Shown: one piece after another, positions 6,466-13,762 of the stretch | Layout: each line of letters opens with the position of its first letter | Numbering within the stretch: position 1 is the first letter of the stretch | NCBI GenBank assembly: GCA_021799715.1 | Contig: JAJYZY010000064.1 | Span: 1 to 13,762 of the forward strand | From: Planctomycetota bacterium | Lineage (GTDB): Bacteria > Planctomycetota > Phycisphaerae > WQYP01 | Direction of reading: 5' to 3' | DNA: 13,762 nt | The notes under the pieces: generated by a model | The model's database searches: none | Told to the model about the DNA's origin: nothing | The model's input: the letters and a program-made list of their open reading frames with translations, nothing else | Program-made: the position numbers and the translations under genes

Positions 6466-7092
6466 TTACACTCCTACCACACCAGGCCGAGATTCCTGAT
6501 TTGCCGGCTCCTGAACATCCCGCCGCACCACACCGGCCGCCGGTGCTTTTGCCGGCATTTTAGCTTGCTGCGGCTGGATCGGCGGCTCATACGTGACATA
6601 ATCATCATCACCCACCCGGGCGATCATCAGCAACGCTTCAGGAGATCCATGCCCATCACTGCGGGCATGAATGCGAATGGCCCGCGGCAGCAGGCCGCGG
6701 GTTATGGTTTCAACAGTTATCAGGCTTTCATGTCCCAAGGCTTCATGCCGCAGTGCCAGGCGCAATATCCGGGCGGTCACGCGGCAGAGTTCATCGCGCG
6801 TATGCAGCCGATGCGAATCCCGCGACAAATCCGTCGCCCCCACGGCCAATAGCGCCTCGTGCTGCGAAAGATGCGGTGCCGCATCCAAGGCCTGATTCAG
6901 CGCCTCGCGGAAGCGGCTGACACAGGCGGCAAATGTTTCAGCCATCACCTGGGCATCAGTCAGACGTACCTGCGTACCACAGGACGGACATTTTACGGTC
7001 TTGCAGAAAATACTTTTTAATGCGCCACCGACGCCCGAACCAATTTGCAGAGGCGCTATACACTGCACACAGCGCGGAAAATGACTTTCCAT
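6466..7092 (-). CDS. Zinc-ribbon protein of unknown function
   Basis: This 208-residue protein is not from a named family. The N-terminus has two CxxC knuckles: Cys8/Cys11 (RCVQC) and Cys35/Cys38 (KCPSCG), with a further Cys30. This is a typical four-cysteine zinc ribbon spaced by 23 residues. Residues 45-140 are probably helical (TFAACVSRFREALNQALDAAP, then RDELCRVTARILRLALRHEAL). About 120-175 may form a small beta-containing domain (ESLITVETITRGLLPRAIRIHA). The last 40 residues are Pro/Ala/Gln-rich and probably disordered. No signal peptide or membrane helix is visible. A role in binding nucleic acid or protein is plausible but unproven. The start is ATG 7092, because AAGGAG lies seven bases upstream. 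A longer frame from 7125 lacks such a site. Confidence 0.7.
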   Translation of the reverse strand: MESHFPRCVQCIAPLQIGSGVGGALKSIFCKTVKCPSCGTQVRLTDAQVMAETFAACVSRFREALNQALDAAPHLSQHEALLAVGATDLSRDSHRLHTRDELCRVTARILRLALRHEALGHESLITVETITRGLLPRAIRIHARSDGHGSPEALLMIARVGDDDYVTYEPPIQPQQAKMPAKAPAAGVVRRDVQEPANQESRPGVVGV

Positions 7093-7131
7093 GTGCAATC
7101 TCCTTAAATCGACCTTCCCAACCACCTCAGC

Positions 7132-7196
7132 GCTCTGAAAAAATGGGGTTCAGAGCACTTAAAATTGCAGAACTGCATGCGGGTTAAGATTCCCGC
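7132..7196 (-). promoter_or_regulatory. Structured 5' leader of the zinc-ribbon gene
   Basis: Three stems lie in series between the putative promoter and the ribosome site: GCGGG/CCCGC (7179-7196, 8-base loop), TGCAG/CTGCA (7166-7177, 2-base loop; partly exclusive with its neighbour by closeness) and GCTCTGAA/TTCAGAGC (7132-7156, 9-base loop). No T-run follows in the - direction. They could form a regulatory leader RNA or protein-binding sites. No known riboswitch is recognised. Confidence 0.4.
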
Positions 7197-7203
7197 TAAA
7201 AGT

Positions 7204-7233
7204 ATTCTAAACCTTTCCCATACCGTCATGCAA
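7204..7233 (-). promoter_or_regulatory. Possible promoter of the zinc-ribbon gene
   Basis: Reading the - strand, TTGCAT (7228-7233) and TAGAAT (7204-7209) are 18 bp apart. The -10 box matches 5/6 and the -35 box is weak (3/6). The leader to ATG 7092 would be roughly 105 bases. Confidence 0.35.
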
Positions 7234-7309
7234 GTGAAACTTGAAGATTTTTCACTTTTTCCCTCTTATCGGCATAAGTCCGAAAAAACATGATTTTTTG
7301 ATCCGCAAT

Positions 7310-7331
7310 ATCGGCGTAAATGTACGCCGAT
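7310..7331 (-). terminator. Perfect hairpin downstream of the TPR gene
   Basis: ATCGGCGTA (7310-7318) and TACGCCGAT (7323-7331) form a perfect 9-bp stem with a 4-base loop, 75 bases past the stop of the large repeat gene. No T-tract follows directly on the - strand; the nearest T6 is about 25 bases on. It is therefore a hairpin that may protect or end the transcript rather than a canonical terminator. Confidence 0.35.
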
Positions 7332-7405
7332 CCGCGCATGTGCCCGGCTTGGCCATCGGAGCCTGCCGGCGAATGCCTACGCGGCATGAAGCTTGGTGCG
7401 GACTT

Positions 7406-10400
7406 CTAAAGCACGCGCAGAAGAGCCTGTGCTTGGCTGATCAAACCCGAAATTTCTTCATCGTCCATCTGATAACTTTGGATAAAGTGCTGATAGCATG
7501 AAATCGCCTCAGAACGGTGGCGTTGTTTTCGCAGCAATTCCGCTTTTTGGAATAATGCCAGTCCGGCACAAGCCCGTAAGGGTGGTTCCTTCGCATCGGC
7601 ATACTGTTTTATCGTTGCGTCAAATCCGGCCATGGCTTCGGGAATGTTACCCATTTCCGCCAATGCCATTGCCCGGTTGCACTGTGATCGGGCCGCCTGC
7701 TGCCGAAGAAACAGCGATTCAGCATCTGTGAATCGAGCGATAATGGCATCACATACCGCAATTTGCTCCTGCCGTTTGCCGCGTTCACCCTGGGTCAGGG
7801 CTTTGCGCATCATGGCCCGCGCTACCACAAACAAAATCCCCGTGTCATCGGTTTTGCCAAAGCGATCCATAATTGCATCGTAAACCGCCAGTTCATCGAG
7901 TTTGCGATCCAATTTTCGAAAAGCCATGGCCGTGCCAAGCATGGCCGTAGCCACTTGCCGCTGCACCTGTTCATCCGGCACGCCGCCGAATTTCCCCACG
8001 AGTTTCTGGTAGCACCTCACTTCATCGCCGATTCGCGCCTGCTGCCCGGCAATGGCCGCCTGGCACAACAACGTTTCGATAATATCACCGCGGAGCGCCG
8101 GTTCGTTGGAATTTCCAAAGCGCAACATCAGTGCGTCATACGCCGCGATCTGATGACCTACACGATCCATCTGGCCGAAAACCCGTCCGCGATCCAGCAT
8201 GGTGCGGCAGAGCATGGGGGCGAAGGCGGATTGCGTTTCGCGGCCAAACTTAAGCATAAACGCATTGCATGCCCGCAGTTCGTCTTCCAATGACCCGCTT
8301 TCCTTAATCATTTCTATTTTTATGCGGAAAGCCTCCGCCACGTCCCGCCGGACCAATTCCGATTCGGAGTCTCCAAAACGTTTGATAAACGCATCACATC
8401 CCGCAATAACTTCGGCATCGCGCCCGCGCCATTTGAGGCTGCGCAAATGCACCAGTTGCCCCGCCGGAGAATCCACATCGCCGGGTACCGTTACCGTTTC
8501 GGGCGGTTGCGGCACTTCAGGCACCGGCGCTCTTGCCGCGACTTCCGGCGCGTTTACAATCGGCTCAACGGTCGGTGGCAATATAGTCTCCACGGCCGCA
8601 GCGGTTGCGGCGGATGGAGGCTCGTTAACTGCCGGCTCTGCCGTGGCGAATCCTTCAACCGGTACGTCGGGGGCCGCAGTAGATTGCGCCGGTGCCGCTT
8701 CCGGTGGCGCGATGGCAACGGGCGTGGCGGCAGGCGATACCGTGCTATCTTGTTCAGGGGTTGTTGCGGCGGCGGTAACTGGAGCCGCGGCGACCGGAGC
8801 CGCGGTACTTGGTGCAATAGGATGAGCCTCCGTGCCCGGTACATCCGCGTCCGATTCCAATGCCGGCAATTCCGGCGCGGCCACATCAGACGGCACATCG
8901 GCGGTTGGTGCGGAAATAGCGTGTGACTCCCGTTGTTTTTCCTCTTCTAGCGCGGCCGCCAGTTTTTCCTGCCGCAGTTTATCACTGGCGGCAAGCAATT
9001 CCGCCGCACGGATAATACAGCTCTGAATTCCGGGCGTCTGATCCCGCTGGAACAATTCCATCAGTGTGTTGTGACCGGCCTGGGCAGAGTCAAAATCTCC
9101 GGCTTCCAAGTCCTGTCGGGTCAAATTTTCCAGCGCTGCGGCGATGTCGCTTCGCACCCATTCATCCGCGACATCACCCTGTTTTTGTCGCGCCGCAATA
9201 TAAGCCGCCACCGCTTCCCGCGGCCGGCCCAGGCGTGCGATTAAAGCTGCGGCGCAAAATGCCGCAGCGGCGGAAAGCCGCTTTTGGCTGTCCGGCAATT
9301 CCGCTGGTTCGCCGCGGGCCAGAAGTTCCTGATAGTCCGCCAGGCTTTCCTGGATTCTATCGGCATGGCGGAACAATTCCGCCTGCTTGAATAACGCCTC
9401 CCGCACCAGCAGCCCGATCACGGGATCACGTGACGTGCCAAAGCCCACCAGCACCTGCTGATAAGCGGCCAAAGCGGCGTCAGTGTTGCGCAGGCGTTCG
9501 CAAATCGCCGCGCGATTCATCATGGCTTGCACATGCAAACGGGATGGTAGTAAATCCGGCTCGCCGCGCGCCCGATCCAGCAGTGCATCAAGTACCCGCA
9601 GGGATTCTTCGTGGCGTCCAATTTTTTCCAGCAATGCGGCCTGATTGAACAGGGCCACGGGAATACATTTCCGCGCTTCACTTTCGCCGTTGAAATCAAA
9701 CCGCCCCGCCAAAGCGCCATAAGCGGCTGCGGCCTGATCATCGCGGAGAAGTTTTTCCAATAGTTCGCCGCGCAAAAACATCGCCCGGGCCAGGGGAACG
9801 ATCATCGCCGCCGGTGTGGATCGCTCAACCGCGGCAATAAATTGTTCGCATGATCCCAGGGCTTCCTGATATTTGCCGTCTTCCCGCAGCATGAACGCCA
9901 TGGCCAGCATGGCCGGTGCCACCAAGGCCCGCACTCCGGGCGCGGAGTTATCCGCATACCCATGAATCAACTGTTGATATGTTTCAAGTTGGGCCGAGCG
10001 TTGCGATAAACGCGCCAGGCAGGCCGCTTTAGCCGCCAGGATTGTCGCCACCGGCAACGCCGGAAGCGACAGGGTTTTGGCGGTCTTCAGGGCCGCGTCA
10101 TAAGCCGCAATCGCATCGGCATCACGGCTTTGCGATTCCAGCAGCGCGGCCTTGCGGCCCCAGGCATGAAACAACATTTCACAGATTACCGGATGCGTGC
10201 TGTAACGGAAGAGATCAATAAACGCGTCACATGCGGGCATGATCTCGTCGGCACGGCCCAAATAGGCTTTTAACCCGATTTTATTGAACATCGCGCGGGC
10301 GGCGAGTGTGGCTAAATCCGGATCATCGGCAGACTTGAAGCGTTGAAGAATCTGATCGCAGATTTTATCCGCGGCGGCATAATCCCGGCGCGCCGCCATG

Positions 10401-11464
10401 GCAGTGCTCTGATCCAGCAACATGGCCGCAACATCCCGGCGCAATGTCGCATCCAGCGTATCCGGATATTGTTCCACCACAGAGTCATACGCGGCAATAC
10501 ATGGTTCCACACGCTGCAGGCGGCACAAAGCCACGAGCCGCGCTTTGCCCGCGCACTGTGCCAGGTCAAACCAGGGAGGATCAACAAATTTGCCGAATAC
10601 CGCCAGAGATGCTTCCGCCAGCGAAAGCGCCTCGATCATGCGGTTTAAATTCAGGTGTTCCGTAAGCTTTCTAACCAGATAATCCGCGGTTTGCTTCCCC
10701 ATGACTTCTTCGGCGACGGGGCCGAATTTTTCTTCCGCCGCCTTATACGCGCTGACGACTTCGGTCGAGCGATCCAACAAAATCAGCAGACTCAGGTGTT
10801 GGAGCGTGATTTCGCAAAGCCAGTTCTTATCCACGATATCTTTTTTGGACGCAAATTGATCCATCAGCCGCTGACACACCGCCAATGATTCATTATCCCG
10901 CCCGGAATCTTCCAGCTCTTCAACTTTCATCCACAAGGCCTTGGCCAAAAGTCGATCGGGCAGCTTCACCTGGTCATCCAGTGCGTCATTCAGGGCGGCC
11001 AACGCCTCCGGCGGCCGGTTTAACCGTCGCAGCAACGTCGCCTTGTTGAATAGCGCCGAAGCCACGTAAAGGCGCGCCGCCTCATCGGATGAATCACGGA
11101 AGGCGGCGATCAGACGGTCATAGCCAACCAGGGCCTCATCACGGCGGCCCAGAATATCGAGCACCGCGGCGCGGTCCAGAAGCGTCTTGGCGATCTGCGG
11201 CTGAATGATGGGCTGGGTGTTGTCCTGAAACGTTTGCAACAATAGATCAAATGCGGCCAGGGCCGGTTCAAACTTCCGGGCCTGGATTAATAAAGCTCCC
11301 TTCGTAAAGATGGTGCGGGCCAGCTTGAGTTGCCGTTCGGGGTTGCTGGAACCGGAATAGCGGGCGATAAGCTTGTCCGCATCCCGCAGTTTCGCTTCGA
11401 CATCCATTGTCTGCTGCATTTCCGAAACCTTCATTGCCTGATATTCCATCACCATCCGGACCAT
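7406..11464 (-). CDS. Giant TPR-like repeat protein with Ala/Pro-rich linker
   Basis: This 1352-residue protein is built almost wholly of helical-pair repeats of about 45 residues. They resemble tetratricopeptide repeats in the pattern A-x-FNKA-x-LL-x-L-x-R-x-EALA-x-YD-x-LI-x-x-F (for example 138-170, 603-630, 685-715, 1300-1335). Such solenoids bind proteins and act as scaffolds; no catalytic motif is visible. Repeats fill about 25-820. A short charged coil (829-847) leads to an Ala/Pro/Thr/Val-rich linker at about 848-1000, and a second repeat block runs from 1001 to 1350. There is no signal peptide or membrane helix, so it is probably cytosolic. The start ATG 11464 lacks a clear ribosome site; Met4, Met6 or Met11 are alternatives. 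It is separated from both neighbours by 300-500 bp and seems to be its own transcript. Long + strand frames in the linker are composition shadows. Confidence 0.85.
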   Translation of the reverse strand: MVRMVMEYQAMKVSEMQQTMDVEAKLRDADKLIARYSGSSNPERQLKLARTIFTKGALLIQARKFEPALAAFDLLLQTFQDNTQPIIQPQIAKTLLDRAAVLDILGRRDEALVGYDRLIAAFRDSSDEAARLYVASALFNKATLLRRLNRPPEALAALNDALDDQVKLPDRLLAKALWMKVEELEDSGRDNESLAVCQRLMDQFASKKDIVDKNWLCEITLQHLSLLILLDRSTEVVSAYKAAEEKFGPVAEEVMGKQTADYLVRKLTEHLNLNRMIEALSLAEASLAVFGKFVDPPWFDLAQCAGKARLVALCRLQRVEPCIAAYDSVVEQYPDTLDATLRRDVAAMLLDQSTAMAARRDYAAADKICDQILQRFKSADDPDLATLAARAMFNKIGLKAYLGRADEIMPACDAFIDLFRYSTHPVICEMLFHAWGRKAALLESQSRDADAIAAYDAALKTAKTLSLPALPVATILAAKAACLARLSQRSAQLETYQQLIHGYADNSAPGVRALVAPAMLAMAFMLREDGKYQEALGSCEQFIAAVERSTPAAMIVPLARAMFLRGELLEKLLRDDQAAAAYGALAGRFDFNGESEARKCIPVALFNQAALLEKIGRHEESLRVLDALLDRARGEPDLLPSRLHVQAMMNRAAICERLRNTDAALAAYQQVLVGFGTSRDPVIGLLVREALFKQAELFRHADRIQESLADYQELLARGEPAELPDSQKRLSAAAAFCAAALIARLGRPREAVAAYIAARQKQGDVADEWVRSDIAAALENLTRQDLEAGDFDSAQAGHNTLMELFQRDQTPGIQSCIIRAAELLAASDKLRQEKLAAALEEEKQRESHAISAPTADVPSDVAAPELPALESDADVPGTEAHPIAPSTAAPVAAAPVTAAATTPEQDSTVSPAATPVAIAPPEAAPAQSTAAPDVPVEGFATAEPAVNEPPSAATAAAVETILPPTVEPIVNAPEVAARAPVPEVPQPPETVTVPGDVDSPAGQLVHLRSLKWRGRDAEVIAGCDAFIKRFGDSESELVRRDVAEAFRIKIEMIKESGSLEDELRACNAFMLKFGRETQSAFAPMLCRTMLDRGRVFGQMDRVGHQIAAYDALMLRFGNSNEPALRGDIIETLLCQAAIAGQQARIGDEVRCYQKLVGKFGGVPDEQVQRQVATAMLGTAMAFRKLDRKLDELAVYDAIMDRFGKTDDTGILFVVARAMMRKALTQGERGKRQEQIAVCDAIIARFTDAESLFLRQQAARSQCNRAMALAEMGNIPEAMAGFDATIKQYADAKEPPLRACAGLALFQKAELLRKQRHRSEAISCYQHFIQSYQMDDEEISGLISQAQALLRVL

Positions 11465-11957
11465 TTAACGACACCGTCACGATCGGGGGCAATTTTGTAT
11501 CCGGGTATGTGATAACAACACCGGAGTAGCTATTAGTGTAACGAAAAAATCAAAAAACGTCCCGCTTCGACCGCCAACCATGTCCGCCCCGCCGGTAAAA
11601 CCAGCCTGGGAGCCTTGACGGTACAGAAGCGAATTTTCACGATCCACAGTTGCGTTTGATTATCATACTCCATTCCACATACAACCGTGATGCTTTCGCG
11701 TCACGGCAATCCGATAGGGTGTCCAATAGCTCGATGCGGAAGCGTCGAGTTGGATGCGGGACGCCGTCCAACCATACAGCACAATCCGCCAGGCGATTCC
11801 GGCACCGAATATTGAGTATGCAATGGAAATAGTAATCCCATGCTCCGTTGGGCGAACAACCGTGATGCTTCCGCATCAAGCTATTTTTTGGCACGCATCA
11901 TTCATTAACCACGGACGTGGCGCGAGGCAATTTCAGTAACCGATGAACAGTGGCCGA
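11465..11957. other. Intergenic region with a hairpin cluster
   Basis: These 493 bp lie upstream of the giant repeat gene and downstream of the glycosyltransferase gene. No gene is accepted: open frames at 11637-11894 (-) and 11650-11832 (+) are short and follow the hairpin repeats. The stretch near 11540-11570 is A-rich on the + strand and may be part of the leftward promoter. The 11687-11885 part carries the hairpin family described separately. Confidence 0.5.
11687..11885. repeat. Cluster of short hairpins with a shared GATGC-N4-GCRTC core
   Basis: GTGATGCTTTCGCGTCAC (11687-11704), CTCGATGCGGAAGCGTCGAG (11730-11749) and TGATGCTTCCGCATCA (11863-11878) are small stems of 6-8 pairs with 4-base loops and the same core. 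The first two use one G-T pair. A related stem, TTGGATG/CGTCCAA, is at 11750-11771. A 15-base direct repeat, ACAACCGTGATGCTT, occurs at 11681-11695 and 11856-11870. A 19-base inverted repeat with one mismatch links 11725-11743 and 11867-11885. Confidence 0.6.
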
Positions 11958-13523
11958 TCATCGGCGGCGGCTAACTGCGAATAAAGACGCCTGCGCGACC
12001 ACGGAGGGATTTTCACTGAAACCCACCCGCATAACACGGTCATGTTGTTTCAGCAACCTTAGAATACGGTCGCCGGCTTGCACCGTCGCCAGCACCCGCT
12101 GATCAAAATGATCGATCAACTTGTATCCAAAATGAATAAACCATACCCGCCGGACCGATTGCGGAAGCGTCACGTCGGAAAGAGCTACACCGGTTTGATA
12201 ACCATGGCGTTGCGTGTGGAAATACCAGGCGATTTCCGAAGCAAATAAATCAGGCTTTTTATTCAAGATGATAATATCAGTGTGCTTACCGGCGCGATGA
12301 AATACCGTGCGGGTAAGGTTGCGCACCATGCGAGGGCCCCGCCCTACCCACGGGTAGCGAATATCCAGGCCGACGCATATCAGCACTAAAATCAGCATGG
12401 CCGCAACAATACCGCCGGTCAGCGCCCGGCAGGCCGCCAAGGAATGACGCTTCCGCATGACCATGGCGGCAATGGTCACGGCACCGATGGATGCCAAGAG
12501 CATAATGGACGGTACCAGATGCTGCTGCACGCGAGAACTGGTTCCATACGGATAAGCGCGAATCAACGCGGCAAGAAAGGTCAAGGCAAATGGAGCCGTC
12601 AGCAGCACAAATTCCGCCCGTCGTCCCTTTTGCCATAAGCGCCAGGCCCCCACGATGCACAATGGCGTGATAAGAAAAGCGATGCCCTTTTTTCCGCCCA
12701 GCGGATAGCTCATCATGTTTGAGACATGGGCCTGAATCAGCCAACCGAAAATATGCCAATTCAGCGGCGGAAAAGCATTTCTCCAATACACGTCCATTCC
12801 GGCTCGTGTGTGCTGCATTTGTCCGCGCATGACCCCGAAAAATAACAGTCCAAAAACAATCAGCGTTACAACGTTGAATCCAACAAAAAGCCGGCGGCAG
12901 GTATTATTGGATTGGTGAATCTGCCTGAAGAGCAATGCGGCACTGACGGCGGCGGCGATAAAAATACCGGGGAATGAAAACATCAGTGCCAATGGCGTGA
13001 AGAGAATCAGATAGAGCAATGGCCGGGCATCCCGTGGACAGCGCAAAGACCAAAAACCCAGGCCCATATAGCACATCGCCACGAGCAGATCAGTTGAATA
13101 AGGCTTGAAATCAGTGCTGTAGCGCACGGTGGCCAGTGAACAGGAGAGCATGGCGGTTGCAATTACACCCACGCGCCGCCCGGCCACATGATGAAATACT
13201 TTCCACGCGATCAGCACCGCGCCAATGCCGCATAAAAGGGGAAAGAACCGGAGCGTGAATGCGGAGGTACCCGCCACGGATGTCATCCATTTGGACACCC
13301 ACAGAAAGCCGATGGGGCAAACCTGTGTACGGCCCAACGGCTGAAGCAGTTGCGCATAATTGCGTGTGATGATATTCATGCCCAGGGAGGCTTCATCACC
13401 CCAAACGGGAAACCGCAGAAAATAATCAATCAGCCGCCAGACAATACCGCCAACCAGCGCGGCCAGCAGCCAGAATCGCCAACTTCGCGCCATTTGTTTT
13501 ACGGATTGCATCAACATGTTCAT
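11958..13523 (-). CDS. GT39/PMT-like membrane glycosyltransferase
   Basis: This polytopic membrane protein resembles glycosyltransferase family 39 (GT-C fold), which uses polyprenyl-phosphate sugars to glycosylate proteins, lipids or cell-wall polymers outside the inner membrane. Numbering here is from the TTG at 13532 (524 residues). A first helix at about 19-36 is followed by FPVWGDEASLGMNI. Asp46-Glu47 sit where the catalytic acidic pair of GT-C enzymes lies, at the start of the first outer loop. RTQVCPIGFLWVSKW and YSTDFKPYSTDLL are further family landmarks. About ten hydrophobic helices extend to residue 390, then comes a soluble C-terminal domain (about 400-524). ATG 13523 is preferred over the upstream in-frame TTG; ATG 13517 is also possible, and no strong ribosome site marks either. 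The substrate is unknown. No sugar-synthesis genes are adjacent. Confidence 0.82.
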   Translation of the reverse strand: MNMLMQSVKQMARSWRFWLLAALVGGIVWRLIDYFLRFPVWGDEASLGMNIITRNYAQLLQPLGRTQVCPIGFLWVSKWMTSVAGTSAFTLRFFPLLCGIGAVLIAWKVFHHVAGRRVGVIATAMLSCSLATVRYSTDFKPYSTDLLVAMCYMGLGFWSLRCPRDARPLLYLILFTPLALMFSFPGIFIAAAVSAALLFRQIHQSNNTCRRLFVGFNVVTLIVFGLLFFGVMRGQMQHTRAGMDVYWRNAFPPLNWHIFGWLIQAHVSNMMSYPLGGKKGIAFLITPLCIVGAWRLWQKGRRAEFVLLTAPFALTFLAALIRAYPYGTSSRVQQHLVPSIMLLASIGAVTIAAMVMRKRHSLAACRALTGGIVAAMLILVLICVGLDIRYPWVGRGPRMVRNLTRTVFHRAGKHTDIIILNKKPDLFASEIAWYFHTQRHGYQTGVALSDVTLPQSVRRVWFIHFGYKLIDHFDQRVLATVQAGDRILRLLKQHDRVMRVGFSENPSVVAQASLFAVSRRR

Positions 13524-13668
13524 GCCCGCCAATCATGCCTGGAATACCCGTGCGCGGAGACGATTTTTCACGCAGCGGATCATGCAATAAATGATATTGA
13601 TCGCAACGATACATTTTGTAAACGTTAAGGGCACGGATTTTAGAGCGACGCCAGGGCGAAATCATATA

Positions 13669-13698
13669 GAGACATGGGCATAGTTTATATGGTATAAT
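13669..13698 (+). promoter_or_regulatory. Extended -10 promoter reading off the right edge
   Basis: TATAAT (13693-13698) is preceded by TGG, which gives the extended -10 pattern TGnTATAAT. A weak -35 (GAGACA, 13669-13674) lies 18 bp upstream. Transcription would start near 13705 and leave the window, so a rightward gene is expected beyond 13762, divergent from the glycosyltransferase gene. Confidence 0.45.
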
Positions 13699-13762
13699 AT
13701 TCGTGTTTACGTAGTTTGCGCCGGCGGCTCTATTGTGGTACAAATGACGTCTGGTACGCGTG

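Larger units (their letters stand above)
7093..7405. other. Intergenic region upstream of the zinc-ribbon gene
   Basis: These 313 bp separate two leftward genes. Besides the leader stems and promoter, there is an AAGTGAAA/TTTCACTT stem (7232-7257) followed on the + strand by a short T-run. It looks like a terminator for rightward transcription, though no rightward gene precedes it. A perfect 9-bp stem lies at 7310-7331. No small gene is evident. Confidence 0.5.

Noticed and set aside
7232..7257. Rho-independent terminator on the + strand
   Set aside because: The stem and T-run are real, but no rightward gene lies upstream to be terminated, so it is noted only inside the intergenic entry.
8199..8926. 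Long + strand frames (208 and 159 codons)
   Set aside because: They lie opposite the Ala/Pro-rich linker of the giant repeat gene. The GC-biased codons there remove stops on the other strand, and the products are Gly/Ala or Arg/Gly low-complexity.

Overview
This window looks like a piece of a bacterial chromosome, most likely from a Planctomycetota-type bacterium (possibly Phycisphaerae-like). That placement is an inference. It rests on the style of the GT39-type membrane glycosyltransferase, an unusually long 6-phosphogluconate dehydrogenase, a fliW-csrA pair in which CsrA has a long tail, and a giant repeat protein. No rRNA, tRNA or CRISPR array is visible, so the placement is soft.

Left part (1-2628, + strand): the 3' end of a large Eco57I/type IIG-like adenine DNA methyltransferase with an NPPY motif, cut by the window edge. 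A tiny ORF starts on the methyltransferase stop codon (TAATG). Next comes a 437-residue protein with a long coiled coil, two membrane helices and a cytosolic tail. This resembles the edge of a restriction or phage-defence locus. A gene-poor stretch (2629-3169) follows, holding a 16-bp perfect inverted repeat around a hairpin-rich core.

Middle part (3170-6465): gnd (6-phosphogluconate dehydrogenase) on the - strand is divergent from fliW-csrA on the + strand. FliW and CsrA form the known partner switch that controls flagellin translation. CsrA-type ANGGA sites overlap the ribosome sites of both fliW and csrA, which suggests autoregulation. A 166-bp MITE-like element with near-perfect ends of about 22 bp begins exactly on the csrA stop codon.

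Right part (6466-13762): three - strand genes. These are a 208-residue protein with an N-terminal four-cysteine zinc ribbon and a structured leader, a 1352-residue TPR-like repeat protein split by an Ala/Pro-rich linker of about 150 residues, and a polytopic GT39/PMT-like glycosyltransferase. The 493-bp gap between the last two carries a family of small hairpins sharing a GATGC-N4-GCRTC core. A good extended -10 promoter near the right edge reads out of the window.
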